A DNA stretch of 64,000 nucleotides from assembly GCA_009829735.1 (NCBI GenBank), contig CM020618.1, positions 2,726,882-2,790,881 on the forward strand. Direction: 5' to 3'. The notes beneath the pieces are model-generated. The model saw only the letters and a program-made list of their open reading frames with translations, was not told the origin of the DNA and did no database searches. The DNA comes from Pyropia yezoensis. Taxonomy: Eukaryota; Rhodophyta; Bangiophyceae; Bangiales; Bangiaceae. Position numbers and translations under genes: made by a program. Numbering within the stretch: position 1 is the stretch's first letter; each line of letters starts with the position of its first letter. Positions 61,374-64,000 of the stretch are shown here, piece after piece.

Positions 61374-64000
61374 TCACGTTGAGGGAGGGCTGTTAGGGTC
61401 TATCTCATTCCGGGCGCAGTACGCCCGGACCTTCTCAGCGGGAAGGTCCTCCACATACTCCCACGTATCATCCTTGGCTTTGTAGCCAAACCAACGCACC
61501 CTCAACATGAGGCGGTCAGTGTCTTCATCCCATCCGTGGTCGATGAACTTATCGAACACGTACTCCTGTGGGCCCTGTTTGGCCGCAGGCAGTGAGGGGA
61601 GGCGCCACGCTTCCAACGCACGCGCCCAAGCTGGGTCTCCTGCAGGCGGTGGTGCAACTTTGACCACGTCCTGTCCGTTCACTGTGCGGACCCCATCGTC
61701 ACTTTCGATGGTGAAGCGCCGCCCATCAGTACGAAGGACCTGGTACGGTCCCTTCGTCTGGAATACCAGCTTACCCCCAGTTGGGGTGTGCGAGTGTACC
61801 AGCACCCAGTCACCCTGCTCGGGGACATGTTTAGCATTGCGCACCTCTTTGTCAAAGGTACGCTTGTAGCGCTTTTGTGCTTTGTCCATCTCAGCCCTGA
61901 CTTTAGGGATGAGGTTTTCAAGCCTAGCGGCGAACTCCGCCTTACTCTCAGTAGGAGTAGGCGTACTGCCACCATCCTCCCTAGTTGGGAGCGACCGCCG
62001 CACGGCAATAGACCGCACGCGACGGGGGGTCACAAAAGCGAGAGGTACTTCCCCTGTAGATGAGTGAACCTGCGAATTGTAGGCAGTAGTAAGGATAGAA
62101 ATGTATTGGTCCCACGTCTTTACGTGCTCACTCACATAGTGGCGTAGCTGCCTAACAATAGTTTTGTTGAAGCGCTCCACCTGCCCATTAGTTTGTGGGT
62201 GGTAGGGGGTGGCATAGTTTGCCTTAACCCCCAACATATCCAGCACTCCCTGAAACAGTACAGACGCAAATTGCGGTCCATTGTCCGATAGTGTACTATC
62301 TGGGATGCCATACGCGGCAACCCAGTGATCTAGGAAGGCTGACACGACCGACATGGCCGTGATCTCTGCCAGTGGGATCGCTCGCGTAGGTTTCGTGAAG
62401 CGGTCACAGATGACCAGGAGGTACTGGTTGCCCTCCTCGGTCACGGGCAGTGGCCCAAGGATGTCCATCGCCAACGCGGCGAAGGGCTCCTTGGCCGGGA
62501 ACAATAGCATAGCCGTACTAGGCCGCCGTTCCATCAGACGATTCTGTGCACAACTTGTGCAGGCAGCCACCCAACTGTAGATGTCCACCACCATGGACGG
62601 CCAGTAGTACCTGGTCCTCAGGGTCTGGTACAGTTTACTACACCCCAGATGTCCACCCGTGGGAGCGTTGTGCTCCCTCTCAAGGATACTGTCCTTGAGG
62701 GATGCGGGGGCGACAAGTTGTTCGGTCCCCTGGAATACCCCCCTCCTCATGAGGAGGCCATCGTCTCCCAGAAAGAAGCGCGTCTCAACCACCGTATCCA
62801 GTATATCCCTCTGCGACTTGCAGAAGGGATCCTCGGCCTGGGCCTTCACCACCTCGTCCAGGGACTGGGGCAAGTACTTCTTGTTCCCTGGCGCCTCGGG
62901 GTTCAACGCCTGACCCGAGCGCGTGACTACCCCCACGATGGGAATGTCCTCATCGACTGGGTTAGTGTCCAGCCCCTCGGTAGGTACCCGAGAAAGGCCG
63001 TCGGCAAGGGCATGTTGCCTGCCAGGTCGGTACTCAATGTCAAAGTTGAAGGGTGCCAGTCGCACCCTCCACCGGTTGAGACGAGTGTTCGTACAGTCCG
63101 TCTTAAAGATGAACTGCAACGCGCGGTGGTCACAGCGGATGAGGAACTTCTCACCCTCCAGGTAGTGACGAAGTGACGTCACCGCCCACACCACTGCGAG
63201 TCCTTCCAACTCGGTGACTCCGTAGTTCTTCTCGGCCGAGTTCAGCCCCTTACTAAAGTATCCCACCGGCAAGTACTCCTTGTCCGGCTGCTGCTGAAGC
63301 AACACACAACCAAGTTGGTCGTAGCTAGCGTCCCCATCCAGGATGTAGTGGCCTCCCAACCTGGGAATAGCCAAGATGGGGGGCTTCAGCAGAAGGTCCC
63401 GAAGAGTCTCAAAGGATTCCTGCTCCACCCGACTTGGGGGAGGCAGGTTCTTCGGTAGCGTTGAGCTCACTAGCTCATTCAACGGCTTCGCCACCTTGGC
63501 GAAGCCCTTGGTGAAACGTCGGTACACGTTACACATCCCGAGGAAGCTCCTCATCTGGGTCTGGGTCCGGGGGTACTGAGCCTTACGAATGGCCCTCAAG
63601 TTCTTCTCGTTAACACTGAGACGCCCCGGATGGACAACATGTCCCAAGTACTCCACCTCTTGAGTAAAGAGGTGGCACTTACTCGCCTTCAGTGACACAC
63701 CGGCGTCAGCAAGTAGCTTGAACACCTGGCCAAGATGGCCAATGTGTTCCTCCGGACTTCGGGAGAACACAATGATATCGTCTAGGTACACAAGACAGAT
63801 CTGCCACCGTACTCCGGCCAGAATCATGTCCATAGCGCGCTGGATAGTTGCCGGCGCGTTACACAGACCAAACGGTAGGCGCTTGCACTGGTAGGTACCA
63901 CAGTGACAGGTAAAGGTAGTTTTATGCCTGTCCTCCGGGGCAATGGGAATTTGCCAGTACCCCGCGTTACAGTCCAGGGTAGAGAACACGTTTGCCTCCC
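61374..64000 (-). CDS. pol: Pol polyprotein of E4 (partial at window end)
   Basis: An open frame from the window edge to the stop at 61374 covers RT from motif A (FSTLDCNAGYWQIPI, catalytic Asp intact), YLDD, RNase H, HHCC-DDE integrase and chromodomain (KFIDHGWDEDTDRLMLRVRW). It corresponds residue for residue to the E1 Pol, without lesions in the visible part, so E4 may be the competent member of the family. Its 5' half lies beyond 64000. Confidence 0.93.
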   Translation of the reverse strand, partial: EANVFSTLDCNAGYWQIPIAPEDRHKTTFTCHCGTYQCKRLPFGLCNAPATIQRAMDMILAGVRWQICLVYLDDIIVFSRSPEEHIGHLGQVFKLLADAGVSLKASKCHLFTQEVEYLGHVVHPGRLSVNEKNLRAIRKAQYPRTQTQMRSFLGMCNVYRRFTKGFAKVAKPLNELVSSTLPKNLPPPSRVEQESFETLRDLLLKPPILAIPRLGGHYILDGDASYDQLGCVLLQQQPDKEYLPVGYFSKGLNSAEKNYGVTELEGLAVVWAVTSLRHYLEGEKFLIRCDHRALQFIFKTDCTNTRLNRWRVRLAPFNFDIEYRPGRQHALADGLSRVPTEGLDTNPVDEDIPIVGVVTRSGQALNPEAPGNKKYLPQSLDEVVKAQAEDPFCKSQRDILDTVVETRFFLGDDGLLMRRGVFQGTEQLVAPASLKDSILEREHNAPTGGHLGCSKLYQTLRTRYYWPSMVVDIYSWVAACTSCAQNRLMERRPSTAMLLFPAKEPFAALAMDILGPLPVTEEGNQYLLVICDRFTKPTRAIPLAEITAMSVVSAFLDHWVAAYGIPDSTLSDNGPQFASVLFQGVLDMLGVKANYATPYHPQTNGQVERFNKTIVRQLRHYVSEHVKTWDQYISILTTAYNSQVHSSTGEVPLAFVTPRRVRSIAVRRSLPTREDGGSTPTPTESKAEFAARLENLIPKVRAEMDKAQKRYKRTFDKEVRNAKHVPEQGDWVLVHSHTPTGGKLVFQTKGPYQVLRTDGRRFTIESDDGVRTVNGQDVVKVAPPPAGDPAWARALEAWRLPSLPAAKQGPQEYVFDKFIDHGWDEDTDRLMLRVRWFGYKAKDDTWEYVEDLPAEKVRAYCARNEIDPNSPPST

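Larger units (their letters stand above)
58512..64000 (-). mobile_element. Ty3/gypsy chromovirus E4 (3' part), inserted in E5 integrase
   Basis: Contains the 3' LTR, polypurine tract, intact antisense ORF and the C-terminal two thirds of pol, cut by the window end. It is the sister of E1, with the same spacing and no net indel over 4.46 kb. Confidence 0.9.

Noticed and set aside
1..64000. tRNA, rRNA or CRISPR arrays
   Set aside because: No T-loop/anticodon arrangement, rRNA core sequence or regularly spaced identical repeats were seen on either strand.

Overview
The window is eukaryotic nuclear DNA, probably from a GC-rich alga. The evidence is spliceosomal introns (DUR3-type transporter, PH-domain kinase), Ty3/gypsy chromoviruses, a PIF/Harbinger transposase and a PRA1 protein, together with very high GC and G or C homopolymers of up to 37 bases. 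A bangiophyte red alga (Porphyra/Pyropia type) is my favoured guess, but nothing here proves the lineage.

Left block (1-18.5 kb) is a nest of three minus-strand Ty3/gypsy elements. E1 (558-8908: 5' LTR, gag, pol, plus a long ORF on the opposite strand) sits inside the gag of E2 (8909-11322). E2 sits inside the pol of a more distant element, E3 (11323 to about 14904). E3 in turn appears to interrupt a Pif1-like helicase ORF (to 15375). A large unidentified minus-strand ORF follows (15538-18522).

Central block (18.5-46 kb) holds host genes separated by low-complexity DNA: a secreted-type Cu/Zn superoxide dismutase (21180-21824, +), a PH-domain Ser/Thr kinase with one intron (22852-25020, -), about 7.5 kb of G-runs and microsatellites, a beta-propeller-like gene whose reading frame changes at homopolymers (32569-35889, -), an acidic Ala-rich protein (37389-38380, +), a truncated hemoglobin (39271-39792, -), a PRA1-family protein (40685-41458, +) and a seven-exon DUR3-type urea/solute symporter (42041-46041, -).

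Right block (46-64 kb) is intergenic DNA, a decayed PIF/Harbinger transposase (50515-51983, +), and a decayed plus-strand Ty3/gypsy element E5 (52692-58511). E5 is cut inside its integrase by E4 (58512 to window end), a sister of E1. E1 and E4 align without any net indel from 558/59538 to 5020/64000.

The most unusual signals are: (1) elements E1-E4 are full of short perfect inverted repeats, in E1/E2/E4 typically built on a CAA-[C/G]-TTG core with varied self-complementary arms, which I hardly see in E5 or host genes; (2) a long conserved antisense ORF between pol and the 3' LTR of E1/E4; (3) host coding frames that change at homopolymer runs; (4) a recurrent GTACTGTA motif in AT-rich islands, in places 200-250 bp upstream of start codons.
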